From positions 60,873,226 through 60,937,225 of the forward strand of contig OZ024871.1 in assembly GCA_964017185.1 (NCBI GenBank): 64,000 bases of DNA, in the 5' to 3' direction. The position numbers and the translations under genes are program-made. Origin of the DNA: Rugalucina vietnamica (taxonomy: Eukaryota > Mollusca > Bivalvia > Lucinida > Lucinidae). Of the stretch, positions 23,846 through 35,921 are shown one piece after another (position 1 is the first letter of the stretch; each line of letters begins with the position of its first letter). The notes under the pieces were generated by a model. The model was not told the DNA's origin and searched no databases. It worked only from the letters and a program-made list of their open reading frames with translations.

Positions 23846-23884
<39 letters not shown>
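23846..23884. repeat. (CT)n microsatellite
   Basis: About 19 perfect CT units followed by CTGTCTGTCT. Confidence 0.9.
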
Positions 23885-23888
<4 letters not shown>

Positions 23889-24769
23889 GTCTAGGATATA
23901 GGGAAGGTGCTAAAAACCTAATACGACACGTGCTAGGCATGGTCATAACTATGTCAGGTGTTAACAGACTATATAACCTATTGGTGTTGGATTGTGTTTG
24001 GTAGACGTGTTATATTCTGTATGACATTGTGTCATAAAAAACCCTGATGGACCCTTAAATCGGACTGCTTCCTGGCAGAACCATACTTACTAGTCTACAG
24101 CATCCTAATATCAAATCCGTTGTTGTTATCGTAATTTGTGTCAGGCAGTTGTTACATGTACTCGGTTGCATAGGCTTCAGTGCAACATGATTTAAGAAAT
24201 CGGAGATCATTTATATCGTACAGGATAATGACGCTGGTAGTGAATCTTTACCATTTGTCGCACGAATGGATAATTAGTACCGATGTCATCTGGCACCTAG
24301 GATAGCGTTACCCATTGAACTATACAACTGAATTTAAAACTTTGTAGAAAATATACCCCACCTATAAACCATAAAATGCGGATGGTCAAGGGTCGGAGAT
24401 GTGAGTACTTAACCCTAAATTGTGCAATGTGGCCCATACTATCTCCCTTTGAATGTTTTCACTGCTTCAAAAGGATCTTACAATTTTTTTTATTTTATCT
24501 ATTTGCTTATAACGGTGTTCTTGTCAGTTTTTACGATTTATAGTAACGGGCATGTGTAGTTGTATAAGCCTTTCAACGTAATACCAAAGATTCAGGTCAT
24601 ATGTTGTGGTAAATGGAACACTACTATTGTGAATAATGAGTGTTCACAATAAAAATGGAGAGGAAGTCAGAAACATATATTCTAATAACCACTGCTGACA
24701 TGCCTGGTCGTTCGTCTCTCACTAATTGGAAAGAATAGGGAATAGGGAATGAGAAAGAATAAAGAAAAA

Positions 24770-25978
24770 TATTTCTTGAATAGGTTTGTGTGGTTCTTTG
24801 ATGGCTGACTAGGCCAATTCTAGCTCTGAACTGTCTGTTGTAAGTAGAGCAAGTCAATGTCATGAAATTGGTATTGCCTTGGCGTTCTCTATGCTTTCTT
24901 TCAGCTTCACAGATGCTCTTTTTTCATAGAGAGCTGCTCCTTTGTTGACGAGACCTTGCCACGTTGATCGCTCCTGTGCAGTCTGTTTCCAAGACCCCAT
25001 TGTATGTCAAAATCCTTCAGAGAGGCTTTGAGGGTTTCTATGTAGCATTTCTTCTGGCCATCTTGAGAGCGCTTTCCCTCCTGTAATTCTCCATAGATTA
25101 CTAAGAAGACTGTCTTTGGAAGTCGCTCATCAGGCATTCTTATAACATGGCCAGTCCACCTTAGCTGTGCTAGCTTTAAGACACTATGCATGCTTTGCAC
25201 CCCTGCTTTCTTCAGGACCTCCAGGTCTGGAATCTTGCCTTGCCGCTTGATGTATAACAGCTTTCTCAAACGGTGAAGTCTCTTTGCATGACGCTGGTAT
25301 ACTACAGATCTCACATGCATACAAGAGGGCTGGCAGTACCACAGCCTTATAGACTTTCAGCTTGGTGTCAAGCTTGATTCCATTACGCTTCCAGCCATTT
25401 GAACAGAATCTTCCGAAAGCCACACTGACATTTGTCATTCTGGCGTTGACCTCATCATCAATGTGCACTGCTCTGGAGTGAGTGCTTCCCAGGTAGGCGA
25501 ATTTATCAACAACTTTCAGTTTTTGTCCATTGCTATGAATCTGGGTAGACAGCTAAACTTGGCCATGATTTTCAATTGTCCATCATGACAAAATGTGTCA
25601 AAAGCTTTGGTGAGGTCGACAAACGTCATGTACAGATCTACATTCTGTTCTTGGCATTTCTTCTGAAACTGTCTTGCTGTGAAGATCATGTCTATTGTCC
25701 CTCTGTCTGTTCTGAATCCACATTGACTTTCTGGGATAAGTCCCTTCTGATCAAATAGAGCATTCAGGCGATTCAACAGAATTTTTGTCAGTATCTCCCC
25801 AACAATAGATAGGAGGGGCCTCTGTGGTTGTCACAGACTTGACGATTTCTTTTCTGTTTGTATAGGTGGATTGTGGATGCATCCTTAATTTTTTGTGGGA
25901 TAGCCTCCTTCCTCCACATACAGTGAAACAACTCTTGTCAGTTTCTCTGCCAATGCCTGGATAAATCGCACATCTCAC
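24770..25978 (-). pseudogene. LINE (non-LTR retrotransposon) ORF2 remnant with internal deletion
   Basis: Pieces on the minus strand, in order: a degraded RT start (about 25978-25780, shifted frames); RT fingers and palm, reading MNRLNALFDQKGLIPESQCG then VDLYMTFVDLTKAFDTF (25516-25776), with the first catalytic aspartate in FVDLTKAFD; then a jump straight to a post-RT segment VDKFAYLGST...VHIDDEVNARM (about 25184-25535); then LRWTGHVIRMPDERLPK (24907-25320); and finally a C2H2-like finger remnant TCSTYNRQFRARIGL (24790-24863) that has lost one cysteine and one histidine. The YxDD active-site region is absent between PRFIAM and the VDKF segment. Frameshifts and stops occur. It is 5' truncated. 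The clade (Jockey/CR1-like versus others) is not settled. Confidence 0.8.
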
Positions 25979-26880
25979 GCAATTTAAATTTGTGTTACAT
26001 ATAAAGAGTCAGGACAAAGATTTTGATGAGTCAATGGTTAAAATACACTCTTTAGGTACTCGAAACACCCGTACAGAAAGTGACTCAGAATACCCGTTCA
26101 ATGTAAAATATGTGCTTGAAATACCCGTTCAGTACTGCTCGAAAAATACTGAACAGTTTTGCACGCGACTTGGGAAGTACAGTGATGAAAACAAGTAGTT
26201 TTTCAGTTTAATTTTTCAGTGTAGCCTTCATGTAAGTTTGTGGGTTCTTAGTGTGATGGTATATTTCTATCTTGACACATAAAGTATACTTAACTGAATT
26301 TTAGGATGAGTTTTGTCTTTCGAATTTCATACATAATACATGAGCAAAGCCACCCGAACACCTTTGTGTGTCATTTATTTTCTGCATACCACTCTAGTGA
26401 ACAAAAACTGCTTGCACTAACATACACTAGATACAGACCGAGCTGCACATGTATTCAAGTTTGCCCTAGGTGAAAGTAAACTCAATTTACGTCAAGAAAA
26501 ATGTCTGCATCTTCATTATTTATCCTCCTGTCTGCCATTTTGGTTTGCTCGAAAAAATCATTCCATAAGGTCAGGGTCCTTTGGCGTGTCTTATTTGAAT
26601 TAATGTGACAGTGTATTTTGGTGGGAAATTAAAAGCCTGGCATATCAAGATGGGACTCGTCAGAAGTTAAATCCCGGCACTTTAGCCCTGCTGTGTTTCT
26701 GCTATCCCTGGCCCCAGGGGGCCGGGAATACAAATGACTGGTGCATAAGTACTGATAATCTACCTGATGGAGGCTTGTCCAAGAACAGTGTGAAGTAGAT
26801 AACTGACCGTTACGACATGACATTAGCTGCTGACTGTGGATGTAAATCGCTCGTATTAACAAATCAAAACATATGGTCAC
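25979..26880. other. Unassigned spacer
   Basis: No gene recognised. ATACCCGTTCA occurs three times in diverged form at 26060-26150. The frame at 26629-26880 is not supported. Confidence 0.3.
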
Positions 26881-26887
26881 CTATTGT

Positions 26888-27061
26888 GTCTTTACAAGCC
26901 TCAGTGGCGTAGTGGTTTTGTCACTTGCCCTGTAAAGCAGGTTTCACAGTTTTGATTCCCTGGGTTCTCCATTCTGTCGGACTAGACTATGATCCGAGGT
27001 CCCGTCTCCAAATGACCTGAGCCATTGGTGGAATGTTAAACCCTAAATCAACCAACCAACT
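26888..27061 (+). mobile_element. tRNA-derived SINE
   Basis: It starts AGCCTCAGTGGCGTAGTGG (box A), with box-B-like TTTTGATTCCCTGG about 45 nt later, a unique body, and a 3' end GGTGGAATGTTAAACCC then AAATCAACCAACCAAC. This tail style is common in molluscan SINEs (general knowledge, not searched). Box B is degraded, so it is probably transcriptionally dead. Confidence 0.6.
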
Positions 27062-27346
27062 ACTCAGAGTTCTCCACAAGCCCCGGTGCCCGGGGAATTC
27101 TCTGTCTACAACAGAAGGACAGGCTTGCTACTTTTTGAATGATCATAAAATTTTCCCATTGAAAAATGAAAGAAATTCATTCAATTTCGTGCTTTGCCGC
27201 ATGGAAGTGCCTGCTTCTTTTATTTCAGGGCCTGCTATTTTTAACTTTAGAGAGAACACTGACTACTGTGTCTTTGAGTATGACCCTAGTATTATTGCGA
27301 ACCTGACATAAACACTTCAAGCAAACATATACACTGTATACATTTT

Positions 27347-30300
27347 TAGCTCGACTGCACGAAGTGCATAAAGCTATTGCAGTCACCCCAGTCGTCCACG
27401 TTCCTGTTCCCGTTCCCGTGCGCTTTCCCGTGAGCGTCACACTTGCGTTAAAGTTTTCTAGAAGTCCATATCTTGACAACCACTCATCAGAAAGCATTCA
27501 TACTTGGACCATAGATACCCTGTAGGGCTAGCTTTCATTTCATGGCATCGGGCCCCTGGGTCCAGGCCAGGGGGTGGGGCTGGAGGTTAAAATCTAGAAC
27601 ACCTTCAAAAATGGCAATTCTTGTGTTAAAGTTTTCTAGAAGTCTATATCTTGACAACCACTCATCAGAAAGCATTGATACTTGGGCCATTGGCACCCTG
27701 TAGGGTAGGCTTTCATTCCATGGCATCAGATCCCTGGGTCCAAGCCAGTGGATGGGGCTAGAGGTTAAAATCTAGAACACCATTAATAATAATGGCTTTT
27801 CTGTGATATAGTATTCTAGAAGCCTATATCTTGAAAACTTTTTATCAGAGGGCTTTCATACTCGGACCATAGGCACCCTGTAGGGTTGAGTTTCATTTCA
27901 TGGCATCAGATCTCTGGGTCCATGCCTGGGGGATGGGGCTAGAGGTTAAAAACTAGAACACTGTAAAAAATAGATGTACTGCTGTGTAACTTTTACAAGG
28001 AGTCCATATCTTGACAACAACTTATCATAAAGCATTCATACTTCATACACTTTAGGTTCCATGACATTAGACCTCTGGGTTGGAGTCAGGGGGGCTGGGC
28101 TAGAGGTCAAAATCTAGAACTCCCTGATTTTTTTTCTTTTTATTTCTTAATAGAAACAACTTAGGAAGATGGTTGGTCATTCATCTTTTGACTTTGTGAC
28201 ACTGACTTGTGTGTCATGACAGTATAAGGGTTGGTTGACCTACTTTCCATGGTTCAGTGATTTTGCCTTATATCTTGACACTCAATTAGTATATTTTTAT
28301 ACTTCTTTCAGATCATGAGTGAGTACGACCAGGCATTTGACCCCAATATACTTATAGGTCACTGTGACCTAATTTCACGGTTCATTGATTTTGCCTTATA
28401 TCTTGACACTCAATTAGTTTATTTTCATACTTTTTTTCAGATTATGAGTGAGTATGACCAGACCTTTGACCCCAGTATACTTATAGGTCACTGTGACCTA
28501 ATTTCACGGTTCAGTGACTTTGCCTTATATCTCGGTACTCAAATGGTTAATGAACAAACTTCTTTCAAAGAATGTTTGCGTATGACAATACCTTTGACCC
28601 TGAAGTAGTCCTAGGTCACTGTGACCTAATTTCACGGTTCAGTGATTTTGCCTCATATCTTGACACTCAACTAGTATATTTTCATACTTTTTTCAGATTG
28701 AGTGAGTATGACCAGACCTTTGACCCCAATATACTTATAGGTCACTGTGACATAATTTCACGGTTCAGTGACTTTGCCTTATATCTGGGCACTCAAGTGG
28801 TTTATGAACAAACTTCTTTCACAGTATGTTTGCGTATGACAAGACCTTGGCTTTGACCCTAAAGTAGTCCTGGGTCAGTATGACCTAATTTCACAGTTCA
28901 GTGATTTTCCTTTATATCTCGGCACTCTATTGGTATATGAACATACTTCTTTCACGATATGTTTGCGTATGACAAGACCTTTGACCATAAAGTATTCCTG
29001 GGTCACTGTGACCTAATTTCATGGTCCAGTGATTTTGCCTTATATCTCGACACTCAGTTGGTATGTTTTCATACTTCTTTATAGCCCCGCTTTGAAAAAG
29101 TGGGGCTATACTGGATTCACCATGTCCTTCCGTCGTTCTGTCCTTCCGTTATTCCGTCCTTCCGTCATTCGGTTATTCCGTCCATAATTCTGTTACCACT
29201 CATAACTTGAGAACCAGTTGTAAGACTTTAACCAAATTTGGCATATGCATCAATATTGACAATATCTACTTATGTATCTATGCATGTTGTTTTCCCCAAA
29301 TTTGCAGAAGAGTTATTGCCCTTGGATGACCCTATATTGATGTCAGAATTTTGTTTCCGCTCAATATCTTGAGAATGAATGGACAGAATCTGACCAGATT
29401 TTGTATGCACATCAACATTGACATGATCTAGCTTGGGATTGTAGCCCATCATTTTTCGCAAAATTTTGATGGAGTTATGGCCCTTGATTGATGTCAGAAT
29501 TTCGTTTCCGCTCGAAATCTTGAGAACAAATTGACAGAATCTGACCAAATTTTGTGTGCACGTCAACATTGACAAGATCTAGCTTGGGATTGTTGCCCAT
29601 TATTTTTCGCAAAATTTTGACGGAGTTACAGCCCTTGATTGGCGTCAGAATTTCGTTTCCGCTCAATATTTTGAGAACAATTTGACAGAATGTGACCAAA
29701 ATTTGTATGCACATCAACATTTACAAGATCTAGCTTGGGATTGTTGCCTGTCACTTTTTGCAAACTTTTGAAAAGAGTTATGGCCCTTGATTGATGTCAG
29801 AATTTTGTTTCCGCTCAATATTTTGAGAAAGAATTGACAGAATCTGACCAAATTTTGTATGCACATCAACATTGACAAGATCTAGCTTGGGATTGTTGCC
29901 TGTCATTTTTCGCAAAATTTTGACGGAGTTACGGCCCTTGATTGACATCAGAATTTCGTTTCCACTCAATATTTTGAGAACGATTTGACAGAATCTGACC
30001 AAAATTTGTATGCACATCAATATTGACAAGATCTAGCTTGGGATTGTTGCCGGTCATTTTTTTGCTAATGTTTGACAGAGTTTTGGCCCTTGATTGACTC
30101 AGAATTTTGTTTCCGCACAATACCTTGAGAACAAATTGACAGAATCTGACCAATTGTTTTATGTGCATCTGTATTAATAAGATCTAGCTTGGGATTGTTG
30201 CCAGCCATTGTTTTCCTTACCCTGGCAAAAAGCTCAGAAGCGGGGTTATAATAGTCAGATCCTCTGACCATTCTAGTTCTCATTATGAATGTCAGTATGA

Positions 30301-30727
30301 CCAGACCTTTAACCCAAACATACTTATAGGTCACTGTGACCTAATTTCATGGTTCAGTGATTGATTTTGCTTTATATCTCAACACTGAATGGGTATATGA
30401 TCCTATTTTTTTCACATTATGAGTAAGTATCACTAGACCTTTGACCCTGAAATACTTATAGGTCAGTGTGACCTTATTTCACAGTTCACTGATTTTGCCT
30501 TGTGTCTTGGCACTCACTTGGTATATGAACACATTTCTTTCACAATATGAGTGAGACCTTTAAATCTTAGGTAGTTATAGTTAACTTTCATGGTTCAGTG
30601 ATTTTGCCTTATTGCATCAAGGCAAAAAGATGTATGAGCATAATGCTTTGGGTTACTGGTTGGGTTTGGCCTTATGTTTGATAAAGGTCAGAAGCAGTTG
30701 AGCACGCTGTCTTGCGACAGCTCTTAT
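27347..30727 (+). mobile_element. Helentron-like tandem-repeat element, AGCTCGACTGCACGAAG family, with consensus ERE monomers
   Basis: The head TAGCTCGACTGCACGAAG pairs with subterminal CAGTTGAGC (about 30696). The tail has the hairpin GCTGTCTTGCGACAGC and ends CTCTTAT. The 5' third (27360-28130) has four diverged units of about 185 bp (TAGAAGTCTATATCTTGACAAC...). The 3' part has units of about 130 bp (TTCAGTGATTTTGCCTTATA...), each with AGGTCACTGTGACCT or a variant. Another element (29081-30252) is nested inside. No coding capacity; the frames at 28315-28856 come from the tandem units. Confidence 0.7.
29081..30252 (+). mobile_element. Tandem-repeat element of the ATAGCCCCGCTTTGAAAAAG family
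   Basis: The ends ATAGCCCCGCTT (29081) and AAGCGGGGTTAT (30252) are inverted. A pyrimidine-rich CCGTCCTTCCGTC patch (29125-29190) is followed by about six units of roughly 150-185 bp containing TCTAGCTTGGGATTGTTGCC and TTATGGCCCTTGATTGA. It interrupts the ERE-bearing element: monomer sequence stops at 29080 and resumes at about 30265. The open minus-strand frames across it (29270-30334) are periodic repeat translation, not genes. Confidence 0.65.
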
Positions 30728-31650
30728 GTTATTGTTCTACCTATAAATTTATACTGATTGAAATTAGAAATGTACATTGTACCACAGATCACTTCTCGCT
30801 CTCATTCAGAAAAATATTTTCATTGAGCTGGGAAAATAGATGTGCTGATTCATATTTCTGCATCTTTGTGAGAACTATAAAAAGAAAATGTAAAGCTAAT
30901 AATGGAAGTCAGTATATCAGGACAGATATAGGTATCCAATGAAACATTAGCACAGGTAAATTATTGCTGTATTAATTATTGAATGAGGCTTCTGAAGGGT
31001 AATTTTCTTGTGAAAAAAAAAAAAAAAAAACAACAAAAAAAAAAACAAAACAAAAAAAAAAACACTTATCTAAATTTTCAAGAGACCAGGGGTTGGTAAC
31101 TCAAAGCCATATTAAGCTTAATATCAACTTTCAACCAACTTAACTTAGTGTCTGTTAGGGATTATGGTGAATAACTGAAAAGGTCCTACATTATGGTGAT
31201 AACATAGCAGCAGTGTAACTTTGCAGTCAACTCAAGCCCACATTGGCATCATCTTATCTTACGAAGTGGCACTTTTCATTATAAAAAGTTACGATAGTGT
31301 AGAGTGACATTATAAAAAGTTACGATAGTGTAGAGTGACTGGAATAGCAAAGTAAAGTTGAGGATAGTCATCTTAAGACCATCATAAGTTTGTTGTAAGT
31401 AGGTGAACTTAAGATGCCTTGGATTTACTAACGCCTGAGCAATATTCTTAGCTTCAATCTCTACCAAAAAATTATTCTCACTACGACTCGGCTATCCAAA
31501 TGCGTATGCAAAATTTCAACTCTGAACAAAGTATATGTAAAATTTTAAAGGCGAAAAACCGAGTTCCATTTGATGTGTGATTTTATATTAAATGCCAGAC
31601 TTTCTCATTATACCCAAAGTAGAGATTGTTAACTGTACTTTTCCTTTTTT
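30728..31650. other. Unassigned spacer with short repeats
   Basis: It holds an A-rich tract (31010-31062) and a short tandem duplication (31278-31340) of CATTATAAAAAGTTACGATA followed by GTGTAGAGTGA. No gene is supported. Confidence 0.4.
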
Positions 31651-34600
31651 ATACCCCGCCACTTGAAAAAGTGGGGGGTATTATGTTATACCCTCCGCAA
31701 AAAATTTGCGTTTGAGTGTCCGTCCATCCGTCTGTCCGTCCGTCAGTGCTTCGTTTCCGTGCTCTAACTTGAGCATTTATTGGCCAATTTTCTTCAAACT
31801 TTGTATAGGAGTTCATATCAGGAAGGAGTGGTTTGGGATTGAAGATGGGCAAATTTTGTCAAATAAGTACAGAGTTATGGCCCTTGATTTACGTTAAAAT
31901 TTCATTTCTGGGCTCTATCTTGAACATTTATTGACCAATGTTCTACAAACTTTGTATAGGAGTTCATATTAGAAAGGAGTGGTTTGAGATTGAAGATGGG
32001 TAAATTTTGCCAAATAAGTGCAGAGTTATGGCCCTTGATTTACGTTAAAATTGTGTTTCCGGGCTCTATCTTGAGCATTTTTCTTCAAACTTTTGTTTGT
32101 ATAGGAGTTCATATTAGGAAGGAGTGGTTTGGGATTTAAGATGGATAAATTTTGTAAAATAAATGCAGTTATGGCTCTTGATTTACATTAAAATTACATT
32201 TCCAGGCTCTAGTAATTTGACCAATTTTCTTCAAACTTTGTATAGGAATTCAAATTAGGAATGAGTGGTTTGGGATTGAATATGGGTTAATTTCGTCAAA
32301 TAAGTACAGAGTTATGGCCCTTGATTTACGTTAAAATTTCGTTTCTGGGTTCTTTTCTTGAGTATTTATTGACCAATTTTCTTCAAACTTTGTATAGGAA
32401 TTCATATTAGGAAGGGGTGGTTTGGGATTGAAGATGGGTAAATTTCATCAAATAAGTACAGAGTTAAAGCCCTTGTTTTATTAGCTCACCTGAGCCATTA
32501 GGCTCACAAGGTGAGCTTATAGGATGGCCATGATCCGGCGTCCGTCCGTCGTCCGTCCGTCCGTCATCCACCATTTTCAAAGATCTTCTTCTCTGAAACC
32601 GCTTGGCCAACCAAAGCCAAATTTTATATGAAGCATCTATAGGAAGGGGGAACTAATGTGTATATAAGAAATCCAGGTCACATGACCAAGATGGCCGCCA
32701 TGCCCATATATGGTAAAAACCCTTCAAAAATCTTCTTCTCCAGAACCGGTGGACTGATTTCAACGAAACTTGGCATGAAGCATTGATGGCTCAAGCACTA
32801 CAATGTGTATATAAATCATGACCCTGTGATGACCTTGACTTATTTTACGGCAAGGTCAACATAGGTCGCCAATGCATTTGAATGGGGAAAACTTTTAAAA
32901 TGTCATTTAAAGTCATTTAAAGTGAAAGTCTTGCAGGAAATGGGCAGTAGGACTGAATATTAATGATTCTGAAAAAAATTGGACCCCAGGGGCTCATATG
33001 CCCCCACCCCGGGGCAATATACATGTATATTACCATGATATTCAAACATCATCTCCTCTGAAACCGCTTAGCCAATCAAAGCCAAATTTTATGTGAAGCA
33101 TCAATAGGAAGGGGGATTCAATGTGTATATAAATAATCCAGGTCACATGACCAAGATGGCCGCGATGCCCATATATGGTAAAAACCCTTCAAAAATCTTC
33201 TTTTCCAGAACAGGTTGTGATTTCAAAGAAACTTGGCATGAAGCATCGATGGCTCAAGCACTACAATGTGTATATAAATCATGACCCTGTGATGACCTTG
33301 ACTTATTTTACGGCAAGGTCAACATAGGTCGCCAATGCATTTGAATGGGGAAAACTTTTAAAATGTCATTTAAAGTCATTTAAAGTGAAAGTCTTGCAGG
33401 AAATGGGCAGTAGGACTGAATATTAATGATTCTGAAAAAAAAATTGGAACCCAGGGGCTCATATGCCCCCATCCCGGGGCAATATACATGTATATTACCA
33501 TAATATTCAAACATCATCTCCTCTGAAACCGCTTGGCCAATCAAAGCCAAATTTTATGTGAAGCATCAATAGGAAGGGGTGATCAATGTATATATAAATA
33601 ATCCAGGTCACATGACCAAGATGGCTGCGATGCCCATATATGGTAAAAACCCTTCAAAAATCTTCTTCTCCAGAACAGGTGGATCGATTTCAAAGAAACT
33701 TGGCATGAAGCATCGATGGCTGAAGTACTACAATGTGCATATAAATCATGACCCTGTGATGACCTTGACCTTTATTTACGGCAAGGTCAACATAGGTCGC
33801 CAATGCATTTGAATAGGGAAAACTTTTAAAATGTCATTTAAAGTGAAAGTCTTGCAGGAAATGGGCAGTAGGACTGAATATTAATGATTCTGAAAAAAAT
33901 TGGACCCCAGGGGCTCATCTGCCCCCACCCCGGGGCAATATACATGTATATTACCATAATATTCAAACATCTTCTCCTCTGAAACCGCTTGGCGAATCAA
34001 AGCCAAATTGTATGTGAAGCATCTATGGAATGGGGGAATTAATGTATATATAAATTATCTAGTTCACATAACCAAGATGGCTGCCATGCCCATATATGGT
34101 AAAAACCCTTCAAAAATCTTCCTCTCCGAATTTTGAGGACCGATTTCAAAGAAACTTGGTATGAAGCACCAATGGCTGAAGTACTACAATGTATATATAA
34201 ATCATGACCCTGTGGTGACCTTGACCTATTTTACGACAAGGTCAACATAGGTCGCCAATGCATTGGAATGGGGAAAACTTTTAATAAGTCATTTGAGGTG
34301 AAAATCTTGCAGGAAATGGGTAGTAGGACTAAATATTAATGATTCTGAAAAAAAAAATGGACCTAAGGGCTCATATGTCCACACCCCGGGGCAATATACA
34401 TGTATATTACCATAATATTCAAACATCTTCTCCTCTAAAACCACTTGGCCAATTGAAGCCAAATTTTATGTGAAGCATCTATAGGATAGGGGAACCAATG
34501 TGTATATTAATAATCTAAGTCACATGACCAAGATGGCCACCATGCCCATATATGGTAAAAACCCTTCAAATTTCTTCTTCTCTGAAACCAATAGATTGAT

Positions 34601-35223
34601 TTTAATGAAACTTGGCGACAGAATATTGATTAGTCTGAAAAAAGAAAATGGCCCAAGGGCTTCATCTGCCCCTGCACTGGGGTTACATACCATAATATTC
34701 AAACATGTTTATTGGTATATGCAGCAGACTCAGGTGAGCGTTTACAGGACCATTGGTCCTCTGGTGTTAAAATGTAATTTCCGGGCTCTATCTTGAGCAT
34801 TTTATTGACCAATTTTCTTCAAAGTTTATGTAGGAGTTCATATCAGGAAAAAGTGGTTAGGGATTGAAGATGCATAAATTTCGTCAAAATAAGTACAGAG
34901 TTATGGCCCTTGATTTACATTAAAATGTCATTTCGGGCTCTATCTTGATTATTTATTGACTTCAAATTTTGTATAGGAGTTCATATCAGGAAGGAGTGGT
35001 TTGGGATTGAAGATTGGTAATTTTTTTCAAATACATACAGAGTTAATGCCCTTGATTTATGTTACAATTTCTTTTCCAGGCTCTATCTTGAGCATCTTTA
35101 GACCAGTTTGCTTCAACCTTTGTATAGGAGTTCATATCACGAAGATGTGGATTGGTATTGTAGATTAATGTCATTAAGATATTCTGTGCATTTGTACTAA
35201 ATTAAATTTGTGTGGCGGGGTAT
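31651..35223 (+). mobile_element. Tandem-repeat element of the ATACCCCGCC family, with nested Helentron-like element
   Basis: The ends ATACCCCGCCACTTG (31651) and GTGTGGCGGGGTAT (35223) are inverted. The head hairpin CCACTTGAAAAAGTGG and a GTCCGTCCATCCGTC patch lead into units of about 180 bp (TTGGGATTGAAGATGGG, GTTATGGCCCTTGATTTACG) at 31780-32470, which resume at 34766-35160 after the insertion 32482-34765. No protein is encoded. It ends only about 50 nt before a splice acceptor of the SLC25A16-like exon. Confidence 0.65.
32482..34765 (+). mobile_element. Helentron-like (HINE) tandem-repeat element, about five monomers
   Basis: Head TAGCTCACCTGAGCC, a (CCGT)n patch (32540-32570) and monomers starting near 32583, 33049, 33517, 33977 and 34426, then subterminal CTCAGGTGAGCG and the terminal hairpin with CTCTGGT. 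The last monomer is shortened (an internal deletion near 34615). It interrupts a unit of the 31651-35223 element between ...CCCTTGTTTT and GTTAAAATG.... Confidence 0.75.
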
Positions 35224-35274
35224 CATGCATGCCTGCAGCGCTTTTATTTTTCTTTTTTTCCCCCTTTTTTTCAG

Positions 35275-35408
35275 GAGTTCTCTCATCTCTACGAGGTGTT
35301 GCAATAAAGGAAGGATTCCTAGGATTGTATAAAGGCAACTGGGCTCAAATGATCAGAATATTTCCCTATGCTGCTGTACAGTTCCTGTCTTATGAGCAAT
35401 ATAAGAAG
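35275..35408 (+). CDS. Exon of a mitochondrial carrier (SLC25A16-like), partial
   Basis: A 134-nt exon with a strong acceptor (polypyrimidine run then TTTCAG, ending 35274) and donor GT at 35409. It encodes GVLSSLRGVAIKEGFLGLYK followed by GNWAQMIRIFPYAAVQF and ending YEQYKK (44 codons, upstream intron phase 1, downstream phase 0). The GLYKGN and RIFPYAAVQF parts fit the matrix-loop and second-helix part of the first repeat of mitochondrial solute carriers; the wording is closest to SLC25A16, with SLC25A42 next (family knowledge, not searched). Such carriers sit in the inner membrane, and SLC25A16/42 relate to coenzyme A transport. No further exons were found in the window; with an exon this short, the rest probably lies outside it on either side of repeat-filled introns. 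Confidence 0.75.
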
Positions 35409-35921
35409 GTCAGCAATTACCCTTGTTCAATGTCAATATTAGGTACTCATCAATATAAATTTTTGTAAGGCAAAATAAAAAAAGTGTGCTTTATACCTGA
35501 CTGGCCCTAGCTAGAAGGGTCATACCCTAATTATTTTTTCATAGCGTACACATCTCTTATAAAATTTCTGTGCATTTTTTCTTCCCTGAACCATGAAGTG
35601 GGCATATGGTTGGGCAATAAAGTGTTAGTGATGCTGCAGCTCACTGCAGGGTGTGTGTAATTAGCTGATCATGTCAGATAAAATCTATTTTCATCAATGT
35701 GCAAATCGTTAATATTGTATGTAGAAAACGGATTGAAAATGCAATGCTATTCAAAAGATTCTGATAATTATGAATTTTTACTTTGTTTTCGTCTAAAATG
35801 AACAATTAAATGTTTTGATTTTTATATAGATATATCAATTATCAACAGATAATTAAGCACAAGATAATCATACCAAAATTTGCATAATGACCGCAGTAGC
35901 ACTGGGGGAGTTTATTATTTT
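35409..35921. other. Intron sequence downstream of the SLC25A16-like exon
   Basis: No repeat family or other exon recognised between the donor site and the next Helentron-like element. Confidence 0.4.

Larger units (their letters stand above)
22851..24769. other. Unassigned region with homopolymer and microsatellite tracts
   Basis: It contains a C-run of 34 (22893-22926), a (CT)n tract (23846-23884) and a copy of the dispersed module at about 24390-24485. The minus-strand frame 22689-23036 is created largely by the poly-C run read as poly-glycine. No gene is supported. Confidence 0.4.

Noticed and set aside
29270-30334. Overlapping minus-strand frames of about 80-100 residues with a shared KLDLVNVDVHTKFGQILS phrase
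   Set aside because: They are a tandem DNA repeat read in one frame. The phrase follows the roughly 150-185 bp unit, and nothing supports a repeat protein.
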